64,000 nt of DNA from Prochlorococcus sp. AG-409-O23. Lineage in GTDB: Bacteria; Cyanobacteriota; Cyanobacteriia; PCC-6307; Cyanobiaceae. Each line of letters starts with the position of its first letter. The first letter of the stretch is position 1. Positions 47,156 through 56,454 of the stretch are shown here, in pieces. Location of the stretch: the NCBI GenBank assembly GCA_003215355.1, contig QCKL01000002.1:1-64000 (forward strand), read 5' to 3'. The notes beneath the pieces are model-generated. The model had not been told where the DNA came from and made no database searches. It saw only the letters and a list, made by a program, of their open reading frames with translations. Position numbers and translations under genes: made by a program.

Positions 47156-47878
47156 CTAAGTTACAAGATGATTCTCAAGGGCATAACGCACTAACTCAGT
47201 TCTACTAGAGGTGCCAGTTTTTATAAAAAGTCTGCTCACATATTTTTCAACATTTCGTATAGAGGTTTCAAGCTTTCTAGCGATTTCTTTATTCATTAGG
47301 CCTTCGGCAACTAGTTGTAAGACGCTCGCTTCACGTGGAGTGAAGTTGGGAATCTCTATATCTTTAGCAGGAGTTGCATCAACTTGTGTAAGCATTGAAC
47401 GAATTTCAGTTATTTGCCTAGCCATTTGACCAACATCTGCATCTGCAAAACGGGCTGCCTCTGCTAGCAATCTTTCTTGTCTTTGTAAAACATTGCGCAC
47501 TCTTGCCACTAATTCGTCAGGATCAAATGGCTTAGGGATGTAATCATCAACACCTGCTTGATATCCCTGGATGCGATCAGCGGTCATCCCCTTCGCTGTG
47601 AGAAAGATAACAGGTGTGCCACTTAGCCTTTCATCTTCTCTTAGTCGCTTAAGTAGCCCATAACCATCACATCTAGGCATCATTACATCGCTTATGACTA
47701 GATCAGGAATTATTTGCTGGGCTTTTTGCCATCCTTCTTCTCCATCTACTGCAGTAGTGACATCGAAACCCTCGTCTTGCAGATATGCCTGCACAGCATT
47801 CCGAAGCCCTGGCTCATCGTCAACAAGTAATAAGCGTGATGGGTTGGTTATTTCCTTGTTAGGGAGGGAGTCACTCAT
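47156..47878 (-). CDS. NarL/FixJ-type response regulator
   Basis: A 240-residue two-domain regulator. The receiver has D20/D21, phospho-acceptor D64 in LVISDVMMPRCDGYG, T in FLTAKG and K in YIPKPFDPDEL; a linker helix follows; the LuxR HTH (about 175-235) is FTPREASVLQLVAEGLMNKEIARKLETSIRNVEKYVSRLF. It resembles Ycf29-like regulators of cyanobacteria, but I cannot fix the name. No sensor kinase gene is nearby. It is followed by the pseudouridine-synthase-like gene on the same transcript. Confidence 0.85.
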   Translation of the reverse strand: MSDSLPNKEITNPSRLLLVDDEPGLRNAVQAYLQDEGFDVTTAVDGEEGWQKAQQIIPDLVISDVMMPRCDGYGLLKRLREDERLSGTPVIFLTAKGMTADRIQGYQAGVDDYIPKPFDPDELVARVRNVLQRQERLLAEAARFADADVGQMARQITEIRSMLTQVDATPAKDIEIPNFTPREASVLQLVAEGLMNKEIARKLETSIRNVEKYVSRLFIKTGTSSRTELVRYALENHLVT

Positions 47879-48233
47879 AGCTGTCTAAGCTTCACTAGTT
47901 ATAAATCTAGAAGCGATATAGGTGCAAAGGTTGATCTATTTGTGCTGCTCCTGCAAAAGTTTGAAAAGGAAAATATACGAATCGATTTAGAGCATCTGTC
48001 AAAAAGTCATTTCAAGATGGGTTCTCGCTATAAATAAATTCATATTCAGAACATTCTTCCCTTTAATTGAATTCAAAATTAACCGATGCCTGCTTTTGTG
48101 AGCTTGGTTGAAGAAAACATTGCCTATGGCCTTTACCAAAGACGCGCTTGAGAAACCTGATATGAACGAAGAAAGCGACAAAGCTCTCAGCTTTGATAAA
48201 GGGCGTTCTTCTCCCTCCTTCGAAGCTCGGCCA
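47879..48233. other. Intergenic region with no recognised element
   Basis: A 355-base AT-rich gap between the divergent regulator and cysteine desulfurase genes, if the latter starts at 48234. I see no tRNA, repeat or clear terminator. It must hold both promoters. In-frame upstream starts (48108, 48126) would extend the desulfurase into it, but the added residues are polar and not family-like. Confidence 0.5.
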
Positions 48234-49367
48234 ATGGAATTTGATTATCAATCCACAACACCTTGTGACCCGGCAGTCTTGGCGGCTATGGAGCCTTACT
48301 GGAATCAATATTGGGGGAATGCGTCAAGTCGGCACAGTCGAATGGGCTTGCACGCTTCAGCAGCAGTTAGCCTTGCGAGAGAGCAATTGGCTGCATTTCT
48401 AAAAATTCAGCCTGAAAGATTGATATTCACTAGCGGAGCCACTGAGGCAAATAATTTAGCCTTGCTAGGTCATGCTCGAGCAAGGGCATTAGAGCTTGGT
48501 CGTCCTGGTCATTTAATCACGCTTGCTACAGAGCACCATGCTGTATTAGATCCTCTGCGGCAGCTTCAAAGGGAAGGGTTTCGTTTGACGGAACTTAGAC
48601 CAGGTTTGGACGGACTGTTGTCAGCAGAGAAGCTATTACAAGCCTTTGAAAAGGATACTTTTTTAGTGAGTGTGATGATGGCAAATAATGAAATAGGGGT
48701 CGTGCAACCCATATCTGAATTGACAGGCTTATGTAAAGAGCGAGGTGTTGCTTTTCATAGTGATTTGGCACAAACTTTTGGTCACTTACCTATTGACCTC
48801 AATCAGCTTGGATTGGACTTTATGAGTGTAAGTGGCCATAAATTGTATGGTCCGAAGGGCATTGGAGCACTTGTCATAAGTTCTGAATTTTCATTAATGC
48901 CTTTGCAGTGGGGAGGAGGGCAAGAGCAAGGCCTTAGGCCTGGGACGATTCCTGTTCCTTTGGTCATTGGCCTTGTAAAGGCGGCAGAACTGGCCATGCA
49001 GGATTTGCATAGTCGATATCACAGACTTCGTGAGCTGCGCAATCAACTTTGGGAGGGGTTACTAGAGCAAATCCCAAATTTGATAATTAATGGATCTATG
49101 GAGCAACGTCTACCAAACAATTTGAACTTCACTGTCCCTGGTGTGAGGGGCAATCAATTACATCGAGAGTTGCGTTCATATTTATCTTGTAGCAGTGGGT
49201 CTGCATGTAGCAGAGGGGCTCCTTCTCATGTGCTATTAACTCTTGGGAGGACTCCCAATGAGGCAGAAGCTTCTCTAAGGATGAGTCTTGGGAGAGATAC
49301 CACTTCTGAGGAGGTTGTTAAAGCTGTTAGGTCAATTACGAAAGTCGTAAATGAATTAAGGGAATAG
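48234..49367 (+). CDS. Cysteine desulfurase (NifS/IscS-like)
   Basis: A 377-residue class V aminotransferase supplying sulfur for Fe-S clusters and tRNA thiolation. FDYQSTTPCDPAVLAAM at the start, TSGATEANNLALLG, ATEHHAVLDPL, the PLP Lys in SVSGHKLYGPKGIGAL, and the sulfur-carrying Cys in SCSSGSACSRGAPSHVL. ATG 48234 starts right before the conserved N-terminal strand; upstream Met codons would add 42 polar residues. Stands alone; cyanobacteria carry several such genes, so the specific paralogue is not named. Confidence 0.9.
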   Translation: MEFDYQSTTPCDPAVLAAMEPYWNQYWGNASSRHSRMGLHASAAVSLAREQLAAFLKIQPERLIFTSGATEANNLALLGHARARALELGRPGHLITLATEHHAVLDPLRQLQREGFRLTELRPGLDGLLSAEKLLQAFEKDTFLVSVMMANNEIGVVQPISELTGLCKERGVAFHSDLAQTFGHLPIDLNQLGLDFMSVSGHKLYGPKGIGALVISSEFSLMPLQWGGGQEQGLRPGTIPVPLVIGLVKAAELAMQDLHSRYHRLRELRNQLWEGLLEQIPNLIINGSMEQRLPNNLNFTVPGVRGNQLHRELRSYLSCSSGSACSRGAPSHVLLTLGRTPNEAEASLRMSLGRDTTSEEVVKAVRSITKVVNELRE

Positions 49368-49446
49368 TTGAATCAGGAATTTCGACTATAGATGTCCTTT
49401 TATAAGCTTTTGCCGACATATTTTCTCCTTCTTGAGGCTTTTGTCC

Positions 49447-50358
49447 CTAAGCGTTTCGCTGGGCGATACGACACTTTGCACTGCGGCTACGAGCATTTGT
49501 CAAAATCTCATCATCACTAGCTATGAGTGGTTTTTTAGTAACACGTTTTAAGCGACTATCTAATTGAAAAGCATTTTTAACGCGCCGATCTTCAAGAGAA
49601 TGAAAGCTAATTACTATAAGTAGTCCTCCTGGAACCAGCCAAGTGGGAGCTTTTTTGAGAAAACTATCAAGAGCTTTTAGCTCGTTGTTGACAGCAATTC
49701 TTAAAGCTTGAAAGGTTCGTGTGGCTGGATGAATACGACCATGGCGCATTTTGGGGGGGTAGCAACCTGCTATGGCGTAAGCCAAATCTGCTGTTCCGGA
49801 ATAAGGACCTTTTTCTGAGAGGTCGCTTTTTATCTTTCTAGCAATTCGCCTGGACAATCTTTCTTCTCCATTGACATAAACCAGATCCGCTAGTTCTTTT
49901 TCATTCAGGCGTTCAATTAGTTCAGCAGCAGTATCACCATTCTCTGGGTTCATTCTCATGTCAAGAGGTCCATTAAGTCGAAAACTGAATCCTCTATTTG
50001 GATTATCTAGTTGAGGACTGCTTACTCCCAGATCAGCTAGAACAACGATTGCCGGTTCTGGGGGTGTGAACTCAGCAAAATTTGCTGAAAGAATTTTTAC
50101 TCTTGATCCGAAAGCTTTTAAATGTTCTTCGGCAGCAGCTGTTGCATTGGGATCTTGATCCAAGCCAATGACACGTACCTTGGGATTTTCCTTAAGGATT
50201 AAGGAACAGTGGCCACCTCCACCAACAGTGGCATCAATGATCAAGCCTCCATCTAATAGCTTTGACGATAGGTTGTTGTTGATTGCCTCGAGTACTTCTT
50301 CATGCAGCACAGGTAAGTGTTTGAAGCTTGAAATAGAGATAGAAGATTTTTCGGGCAT
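49447..50358 (-). CDS. rsmH: 16S rRNA m4C1402 methyltransferase RsmH
   Basis: A 303-residue methyltransferase of the MraW/RsmH family. [13 protein letters not shown] at the start, [16 protein letters not shown] (SAM site), [28 protein letters not shown] and [16 protein letters not shown] are all diagnostic. It is divergent from ndhH (45-base gap), the same arrangement I recall from other picocyanobacteria. Confidence 0.95.
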   Translation of the reverse strand: MPEKSSISISSFKHLPVLHEEVLEAINNNLSSKLLDGGLIIDATVGGGGHCSLILKENPKVRVIGLDQDPNATAAAEEHLKAFGSRVKILSANFAEFTPPEPAIVVLADLGVSSPQLDNPNRGFSFRLNGPLDMRMNPENGDTAAELIERLNEKELADLVYVNGEERLSRRIARKIKSDLSEKGPYSGTADLAYAIAGCYPPKMRHGRIHPATRTFQALRIAVNNELKALDSFLKKAPTWLVPGGLLIVISFHSLEDRRVKNAFQLDSRLKRVTKKPLIASDDEILTNARSRSAKCRIAQRNA

Positions 50359-50403
50359 GAGTTCTTCCTAAGATCAGGAAACAGCACTTTGCCAACTGGG
50401 CCT

Positions 50404-51588
50404 ATGACGCAACTGGAAACGCGCACGGAGCCAATGGTTGTGAACTTTGGCCCCCATCATCCTTCGATGCATGGTGTGTTGAGATTGGTTGTGACACTGG
50501 ATGGAGAAGACGTTGTTGATTGCGAACCTGTTATTGGTTATCTGCATCGGGGGATGGAGAAAATCGCAGAAAACCGTACAAACGTCATGTTTGTGCCATA
50601 CGTCAGTCGCATGGATTATGCGGCTGGCATGTTTTATGAAGCGATAGTTGTTAATGCTCCAGAACGACTGGCCAATATTTCTGTACCAAAGAGAGCAAGT
50701 TATATCCGAGTGCTGATGCTTGAATTAAATCGCATAGCTAATCATCTCCTTTGGTTAGGTCCATTTCTTGCTGATGTGGGTGCGCAAACTCCTTTCTTTT
50801 ATATCTTTCGAGAAAGGGAAATGATATATGACCTTTGGGAAGCTGCTACTGGCCAACGATTAATTAATAATAATTACTTTCGAATAGGTGGCGTGGCTTG
50901 TGATTTGCCATGGGGATGGCTTGAGAAATGTAGAGACTTTTGTGATTGGTTTGGTCCCAAGATTGATGAGTACGAGAAATTAATTACTAATAATCCGATT
51001 TTTCGTCGCCGTATTGAGGGTTTGGGTTCTATTGGACGTGAGCAAGCTATTAATTGGAGCCTTTCTGGACCAATGCTTCGAGCTTCTGGCGTCCCATGGG
51101 ATTTGCGCAAGATTGATCACTATGAATGCTATGACGACTTTGATTGGGAGGTGGCATGTGAGAAGGAAGGTGATTGTTATGCCAGATATCGGGTTCGTAT
51201 AGAGGAAATGCGGCAGTCCTTAAAGATTCTTAAGCAGGCTTGCGAAATGATCCCTGGCGGTCCAACAGAAAACCTTGAGGCACTTCGTACCTCTGAGGGT
51301 AAGGCGAGTTCTTTTACAGGTTTTGATTATCAATACGTTGCCAAGAAAGTTGCGCCTACTTTTAAGATCCCTGATGGTGAGTTGTATACCCGGTTGGAAT
51401 CGGGAAAAGGTGAAATTGGTGTCTTCATTCAAGGCAAGAATGACGTCACTCCTTGGAGATTCAAAATTCGTGCTGCAGACTTAAATAACCTGCAGATTCT
51501 TCCTCATATTTTGAAGGGGGCCAAGGTTGCAGACATCATGGCTATTCTTGGGTCAATTGACGTCATTATGGGTTCAGTGGACCGTTAA
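50404..51588 (+). CDS. ndhH: NDH-1 subunit H (49 kDa)
   Basis: A 394-residue subunit of the NDH-1 peripheral arm near the quinone site. [37 protein letters not shown], and the C-terminal [19 protein letters not shown] are near universal in NdhH. ATG 50404 begins the conserved [11 protein letters not shown]; a TTG at 50389 is less likely. menI starts 8 bases after the stop. Confidence 0.97.
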   Translation: MTQLETRTEPMVVNFGPHHPSMHGVLRLVVTLDGEDVVDCEPVIGYLHRGMEKIAENRTNVMFVPYVSRMDYAAGMFYEAIVVNAPERLANISVPKRASYIRVLMLELNRIANHLLWLGPFLADVGAQTPFFYIFREREMIYDLWEAATGQRLINNNYFRIGGVACDLPWGWLEKCRDFCDWFGPKIDEYEKLITNNPIFRRRIEGLGSIGREQAINWSLSGPMLRASGVPWDLRKIDHYECYDDFDWEVACEKEGDCYARYRVRIEEMRQSLKILKQACEMIPGGPTENLEALRTSEGKASSFTGFDYQYVAKKVAPTFKIPDGELYTRLESGKGEIGVFIQGKNDVTPWRFKIRAADLNNLQILPHILKGAKVADIMAILGSIDVIMGSVDR

Positions 51589-51596
51589 AAGTTTTC

Positions 51597-52064
51597 TTGT
51601 CTACAAAACAACCAGGCTCTTGGCTTCAATTGAAACGCGTAGTTCGTTTTGGGGATACTGATCCTGCTGGAGTAATTCATTTCCATCAGTTGTTTCGTTG
51701 GTCTCATGAAGGTTGGGAAGAAAGCCTTCAGCTGTTTGGGTTGCCTGCCGCAGAAGTTTTCCCAGGTGCAAGCAAAACTGACCCTGCCCCTCCGATTGCT
51801 TTGCCAATCGTGCATTGTCAAGCTGATTTCCTTTCACCGATTAAGACTGCCGACAATTTGTCTGTACAGCTTTCACCAGAAAGAATTGACCTGAGTAGTT
51901 TTGTGGTGCGAACTCAATTTTTTCGTGGAAGTGAAGAAGTCGCTAATTCAGTACTTCATCATCTTGCGATCAATGCCCAAACACGTAAGCGTTGTGATCT
52001 ACCTGTGGGCATTTGTCGTTGGCTAGAAGCCTCTTCTTTGTATTTAGGGGTTCAGCCTGTGTGA
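51597..52064 (+). CDS. menI: 1,4-dihydroxy-2-naphthoyl-CoA hydrolase
   Basis: A 155-residue hot-dog thioesterase in phylloquinone synthesis, releasing DHNA from its CoA ester before prenylation by MenA. VRFGDTDPAGVIHFHQLFRWSHEGWEE carries the catalytic Asp of the 4HBT family and matches the cyanobacterial DHNA-CoA thioesterase. TTG start, 8 bases after ndhH. The men genes E, C, A and F lie 2 to 7 kb downstream, in line with this role. Confidence 0.85.
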   Translation: MSTKQPGSWLQLKRVVRFGDTDPAGVIHFHQLFRWSHEGWEESLQLFGLPAAEVFPGASKTDPAPPIALPIVHCQADFLSPIKTADNLSVQLSPERIDLSSFVVRTQFFRGSEEVANSVLHHLAINAQTRKRCDLPVGICRWLEASSLYLGVQPV

Positions 52065-52184
52065 AGAGAAATGTTAATTCGTTGCCGCTACCTTCTTAAT
52101 GAGGTTTTGAATAAGGCTGCTTATCTTGTCCGCTTGGCCAACTAATATTGTTGAGCATGGGAATTTCTTTCGGTCTTCTTATCT

Positions 52185-52514
52185 ATGTCAGAGCCCAAAG
52201 CTCTATATGTATTGTTAGCCCCTGTTGGCCAGCTGACTGGTAATGGTCAGTTGCGTGAAACAATCAGCGAGCGTCGGAATCGAAAGGGTTCAGATGTCCT
52301 CTTTTGGTATCTTTCGCCTGAGTTGGTAAAGAAATTTGATCTTCCTGGAACCGGAGTTGAAGCAGTAGTGGCAGATGAACTTACAGCAATTAATTGGTTG
52401 AAGATGCGTTTTGGGGGTGAAAGCAGCACTTTTCAGCTAGACATTGAACAACTCCGTGAGCATGCAAGTGCCTTACCCCCTGCACCGACAAACAGAAATA
52501 TCAGTGCTTCATAA
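52185..52514 (+). CDS. Hypothetical protein
   Basis: A 109-residue soluble protein: KALYVLLAPVGQLTGNGQLRETISERRNRKGSDVLFWYL, then a PGTGVEAVVADELTAINWLKMRFGG segment and a Pro/Asn-rich tail. It looks like a conserved cyanobacterial protein but I cannot assign a family. ATG 52185 is 120 bases after menI. The 10-3-10 palindrome lies 44 bases after its stop. Confidence 0.65.
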   Translation: MSEPKALYVLLAPVGQLTGNGQLRETISERRNRKGSDVLFWYLSPELVKKFDLPGTGVEAVVADELTAINWLKMRFGGESSTFQLDIEQLREHASALPPAPTNRNISAS

Positions 52515-52558
52515 ATTATTTAGCTAATGTAGTTTCTCAATTTTCCAAAAATAATAAG

Positions 52559-52581
52559 CCTTTAATTAATATAATTAAAGG
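52559..52581. repeat. Perfect 23-bp palindrome (10-3-10)
   Basis: CCTTTAATTA (52559-52568), ATA, then TAATTAAAGG (52572-52581). It lies between the hypothetical gene and the ferredoxin gene. No T-run follows on the + strand (next bases TGTTC), so it is a weak terminator candidate at best and could equally be an operator. Confidence 0.6.
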
Positions 52582-52650
52582 TGTTCAAACGCTCTCATCT
52601 CAATTATTTCATCCTAAAACTTACATGGAATTCAATTTAAGGATACTTAT

Positions 52651-53016
52651 ATGAAACCTCTCCACAAGGTCACAATCCATCACAGGAAGGCTGGACGTAC
52701 TATTTCTTTTGATGTTCCAGAGGGTGAATATATTTTGCGTTGTTTTGAATCTCATGGAGAGGAGCTTCCTTTCTCTTGTCGAAATGGTTGCTGTACCACA
52801 TGCGCTGTAAGGATTTTGTCAGGTGAGATGGATCAAACAGCTGGAATTGGGCTTTCGGCAGAAATGCGAGCACAAGGCTATGGTCTTCTTTGCGTGGCTA
52901 AGGCAATTGGTCCACTTGAGGTTGAGACTCAGGATGAGGATGAGGTATATGAAATGCAATTTGGGAAATATTTAGGACAAGTTAAAGCTCAGGCAGGCAG
53001 CCCATTTGATATTTAA
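52651..53016 (+). CDS. Plant-type 2Fe-2S ferredoxin with C-terminal extension
   Basis: A 121-residue ferredoxin; typical photosynthetic PetF is about 97-99. Cluster ligands are the three Cys of SCRNGCCTTCAVR (pattern C-x4-C-x2-C) plus the Cys of LLCVAKA. The extra Cys in NGCC is unusual: PetF has NGAC/AGAC-type residues there. After the core comes an acidic DEDEVYEMQFGKYL tail, which resembles FdC2-type ferredoxins of plants and cyanobacteria. AAGGAT precedes the ATG as SD. Confidence 0.88.
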   Translation: MKPLHKVTIHHRKAGRTISFDVPEGEYILRCFESHGEELPFSCRNGCCTTCAVRILSGEMDQTAGIGLSAEMRAQGYGLLCVAKAIGPLEVETQDEDEVYEMQFGKYLGQVKAQAGSPFDI

Positions 53017-53046
53017 TCTGAATGATAATTACTATAATTATTGAAG

Positions 53047-53063
53047 GCAAAAAAAGTTTTTGC
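53047..53063. terminator. Weak hairpin between convergent ferredoxin and acsF
   Basis: GCAAAAA (53047-53053) and TTTTTGC (53057-53063) with a 3-base loop, in a 73-base convergent gap. AT-rich, with short T-runs on both strands; it might end transcription in both directions. Low confidence. Confidence 0.3.
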
Positions 53064-53089
53064 TGAGACTGTCTCTTGGTATCAATGGA

Positions 53090-54139
53090 TTAACCGTATC
53101 TAACAGCATTTGTTTTCTCCATTGGGAGTAAAAACTGCTGAAGAATTAGTGAGACGAATTTGCCAAGAGCTAACGGTTTTGCCAGTCCAGTACTTTCTCT
53201 CCATTTGCGGAAGGCATTCAATATCTGTACGCGCATTTCAAGGAACTTGCCGTCATCAAATTTATAAACCCAAGGGAATGCATTGCGTGATGTGTTATTA
53301 GTTTGGATGATTACTTCTTCGTCAAAGAGAACGGGGTCTATACCAAGAAGGTTGTAAAACTCACCTCTTTCACAAACAGTGAGGGTATGGGTTAGGAAAA
53401 CAGTCCACAGGAAGAACCGGCTAAGTAGCTTACCTCGTAAACCTTTAGTCATTCCTGGCCAGCAGCGCATCATCAGATTGATGCAATCTCCGTGACGATT
53501 TTCGTCCTGACACCATGGTTCAAAGAAGTCAAATAAGGGAGCACATGCTTTTTCAGGATTGTCATTCAGGTGACGATTAATGAGGATATAGCGCCAATAT
53601 CCAATCTTTTCTGAGAGGTATAACGAGTAAAGAACCCAGCTTAGGGGGAAGAATGTAGCGGCTCTTTTATTCCCTAAATTTGGGAGGTCAACGTTGATGC
53701 CTTCTGCTTTTAAAGCTCGGCCTAGGAACCCAGCATGGCGAGCTTCATCTCTGGCTAAAAATTGAAAGAATTGACCAAGTTCTTTCCTCCCAGATTTCTT
53801 AAATCTATTAGAGATCTCCTTAAAGAGTAAAAATCCTGAGAATTCAGATACTACTGATCGAACAAGGTAGCTTTCATAAACTGCCTTATCTTCTGGTGAA
53901 AGCTCATTTAGGCGGTCAAGTGAAGCTTTGCGATCGAAATGTTTGAGGTTGTAGTCAGCCTCCATTTCCTTGAACATTGCCTCGAAATCTTGCCTTGCTA
54001 TATCGAGGTCGGTTTTGGCAGCTTTATCGAACTCAGTGGTGTAAAACCTTGGAGTTAGTAGGTTCTCGTCAAGATGTGGGGGGAGTTCATTCCTCCCAGC
54101 TCCTCGTAGGGCAGGGGCAGTAGTAGCAGTAGCTGTCAT
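53090..54139 (-). CDS. acsF: Mg-protoporphyrin IX monomethyl ester cyclase (AcsF)
   Basis: A 349-residue aerobic diiron cyclase that forms the fifth ring of chlorophyll, using the product of ChlM. Diiron ligands appear in LARDEARHAGFLGRA and CQDENRHGDC, and FSGFLLFKEISNRF plus YSLYLSEKIGYWRYILI are typical. Length matches cyanobacterial AcsF. It is a lone gene; the 114-base gap to the menE stop contains no visible feature. Confidence 0.95.
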   Translation of the reverse strand: MTATATTAPALRGAGRNELPPHLDENLLTPRFYTTEFDKAAKTDLDIARQDFEAMFKEMEADYNLKHFDRKASLDRLNELSPEDKAVYESYLVRSVVSEFSGFLLFKEISNRFKKSGRKELGQFFQFLARDEARHAGFLGRALKAEGINVDLPNLGNKRAATFFPLSWVLYSLYLSEKIGYWRYILINRHLNDNPEKACAPLFDFFEPWCQDENRHGDCINLMMRCWPGMTKGLRGKLLSRFFLWTVFLTHTLTVCERGEFYNLLGIDPVLFDEEVIIQTNNTSRNAFPWVYKFDDGKFLEMRVQILNAFRKWRESTGLAKPLALGKFVSLILQQFLLPMEKTNAVRYG

Positions 54140-54253
54140 TGCCTTTATCTAACCGATGAGTGATTCTATGTCTTTGACTTAAGTCTTGGACGTTTGCTTA
54201 GGAACTCGAAGTCTTCTGAATGAATTAGCAAGGTTATGCACTTGATTTGAGGA

Positions 54254-55486
54254 CTAGTGTTTTGCCTTCAGCCAAGTTGTCCAGCGTGCTCTTTCCCACT
54301 TCCCTGCTGAATTAGGAGCAAGTGTGGGGCAATGAATCCAATCGACGGGCTTTTCTGCAGGTTGCCAATTTGCGACTAGTTTTTGAAGTTCTATAAATGC
54401 TTCTGAGTTGGGATCGGTTTCTTGCTGGTTCCGAAAACGCACTAAAGCAACTATTCGCTCTCCCCATTCTGGGTCTTGAATGGGTAAAAAAATAAGTTCT
54501 TCTATGGGCAATTTAGTAGCGCTAATAGCCTTTATTAATCTTGCTTCTAGTTGCTCTGGGAAAACTGTTTCGCCCCCAGAGTGAATTGCATTATCGACTC
54601 TTCCAGTAACCTTTAGTTGTAAGAGTGAACTCTCAGATATTAATTCTGCAAAGTCTCCTGAGCGCCACCATCCAGATTTGTTGCTTAGGCCTTTGAGTGC
54701 TCCCTCTTTGCAAAGAGCGATTGCAAGTCTTGGGGTTTTTACTTCTAAAGCTCCATTTGCATCTAGTCGCAATTGAACATCGATTAAAGGTGCCCCACAG
54801 GTATTGTTGCCTGAGAGAAATTCTCTAGGAGAGAGGGCCGTTACCATTGCTGCCGTCTCAGTAGATCCATAGCACGGTGCAAGGTTTAGTTTTTTTGCTC
54901 TAGAAGTTGTTTTTAAGTCTTCTGCAATTGCTGCACCACCAACCCAGATTATGGAAAATCTCTGTAAGAACCTTATACCTTCGTGGTTGTTAAGTAATCT
55001 TCGCAATTGAGTAGGGACTAATGAAATAAGGACAGGTTTTTTATCTTGCTCAAAAACAACTTTGCAAGCTTGATCTAGTTCAATTGGATTGTGCATGAGA
55101 GATGGCATTAGCCATTTATGTTCAGCACCCCAAAAGCGACTGCGCCACCAAGGCATCAATCCACTGACATGATGAATTGGTAACGGGTTAAGAACTATGC
55201 AGTTTTGAGGTTCTATTCCCTGCGCTTGTAGCCATTGTCCAGTTGCTTGAGCAGATTGATTGAGATGAAGGCAGGGTTGTAAACATTGCTGTGGCCCTCC
55301 TGCCGTGCCACCACTTGAGAGAATAACTCCAGGACCTTTTGGTAAAAGTGATTCTGGAATTAATACTTGTTGCGCTCTAGGTGGCAATAATTCCACCCAT
55401 GAACCGTGTAAAAGATAATTTTCAAGTTTGCTAGAGCATTCTTTAGCGTTGATTGGGTTGCAATGAAGAGTTCTTAGTGCATTCAT
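54254..55486 (-). CDS. menE: O-succinylbenzoate-CoA ligase
   Basis: A 410-residue AMP-forming ligase. SSGGTAGGPQQCLQPC is a P-loop variant (usual SSGTTG), GSTETAAMVTAL is the A5 motif and GWWRSGDFAELI the A7 region; the hinge Lys region is PNSAGKWERARW. Shorter than bacterial MenE (450+), as usual for cyanobacteria. It makes OSB-CoA for phylloquinone. The ATG overlaps the menC stop by 4 bases. Confidence 0.88.
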   Translation of the reverse strand: MNALRTLHCNPINAKECSSKLENYLLHGSWVELLPPRAQQVLIPESLLPKGPGVILSSGGTAGGPQQCLQPCLHLNQSAQATGQWLQAQGIEPQNCIVLNPLPIHHVSGLMPWWRSRFWGAEHKWLMPSLMHNPIELDQACKVVFEQDKKPVLISLVPTQLRRLLNNHEGIRFLQRFSIIWVGGAAIAEDLKTTSRAKKLNLAPCYGSTETAAMVTALSPREFLSGNNTCGAPLIDVQLRLDANGALEVKTPRLAIALCKEGALKGLSNKSGWWRSGDFAELISESSLLQLKVTGRVDNAIHSGGETVFPEQLEARLIKAISATKLPIEELIFLPIQDPEWGERIVALVRFRNQQETDPNSEAFIELQKLVANWQPAEKPVDWIHCPTLAPNSAGKWERARWTTWLKAKH

Positions 55487-56451
55487 GCAGCCTTCCAGAC
55501 CAACAATGGATCGTTCCGAAATAGATTCCCATTAGGACAGCAGCCAGGTGCTAATCCTGGAGCGGTTGGCGTGGGCCCTTGTTGTTGTAATGCTGCTAGG
55601 TGGTGAAGCCAACGGCGGCCAATGCCTGTTTCAAATGCAGTGCTGACAACCCTCAAACTCATTCCCTGCTGAAGCTCTTTTAGCAAAATTCTTGGATCGC
55701 CATCTAATGCAGGTCGACGGATTTGCCAGCCTGTCCATTCTTGTCGCAACATAGGCTTTACAGCTAGTGACTCGTCAAGTGCGATGGGTACTTTTTCCGA
55801 TAATTCTTTTAGGCCGGCAATATCTTCTGCGGGTAAGGGTTGTTCAAGCCATTCTAGACGTGGGTCGTGAAGAAAATGCTGGGCCCAAAGATGAGCCTGT
55901 TTTCTATCCCAACCGCCATTGGCGTCGAGTCGAAGACGTGCGCTAATAGGAACCTTATGTAAAACTTCCCTTAGGAGACTCTCTTCATGCTTAATGGGGT
56001 CAATCCCAACTTTCCATTTAAAAGTTACTGGCTGATTTATATTTATAGATGATTTCAATACAGCATCAATAGTAGTTAATAATGACTTGCCATAAGGCAG
56101 TAAAAATGCAGATTGTGGAGCTTTTAACCAGCCTATCTTTGTCTTGCAGCCAATTAAGCAATCCAATTCTGCTAAAGCTGCTCCCATGCCAAAGGCTAAT
56201 GCTCCAGGCCATGTACTTATCTCTGTTTCCAGGCTTTCTCTGGAGGGATGTGTCCCTAACTTCTTTAAAATACTTTCACATGTTTTGAGCTCCTGTGGAT
56301 TTAAAGGAGATACTTCTCCCCACCCTGAGTCTCCATTTGATCTTTGCAGATGTAATAACCACCCTTGCTTTTTTTTGAGCAAGCCTTGTGAAGTACGAAT
56401 AGGTCGAATTAGCTCAAAAGAAAATGGTTTTAGATCAAGTGTGAGGAGCAT
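55483..56451 (-). CDS. menC: o-Succinylbenzoate synthase
   Basis: A 322-residue enolase-superfamily enzyme dehydrating SHCHC to OSB. FKWKVG supplies the catalytic Lys of the second strand; metal ligands are in LRLDANGGWD, LEWLEQPL and VPIALDES. STAFETGIGRRWL is near the C-terminus. It lies between menA (4-base gap) and menE (4-base overlap). Confidence 0.92.
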   Translation of the reverse strand: MLLTLDLKPFSFELIRPIRTSQGLLKKKQGWLLHLQRSNGDSGWGEVSPLNPQELKTCESILKKLGTHPSRESLETEISTWPGALAFGMGAALAELDCLIGCKTKIGWLKAPQSAFLLPYGKSLLTTIDAVLKSSININQPVTFKWKVGIDPIKHEESLLREVLHKVPISARLRLDANGGWDRKQAHLWAQHFLHDPRLEWLEQPLPAEDIAGLKELSEKVPIALDESLAVKPMLRQEWTGWQIRRPALDGDPRILLKELQQGMSLRVVSTAFETGIGRRWLHHLAALQQQGPTPTAPGLAPGCCPNGNLFRNDPLLVWKAA

Positions 56452-56454
56452 GTA

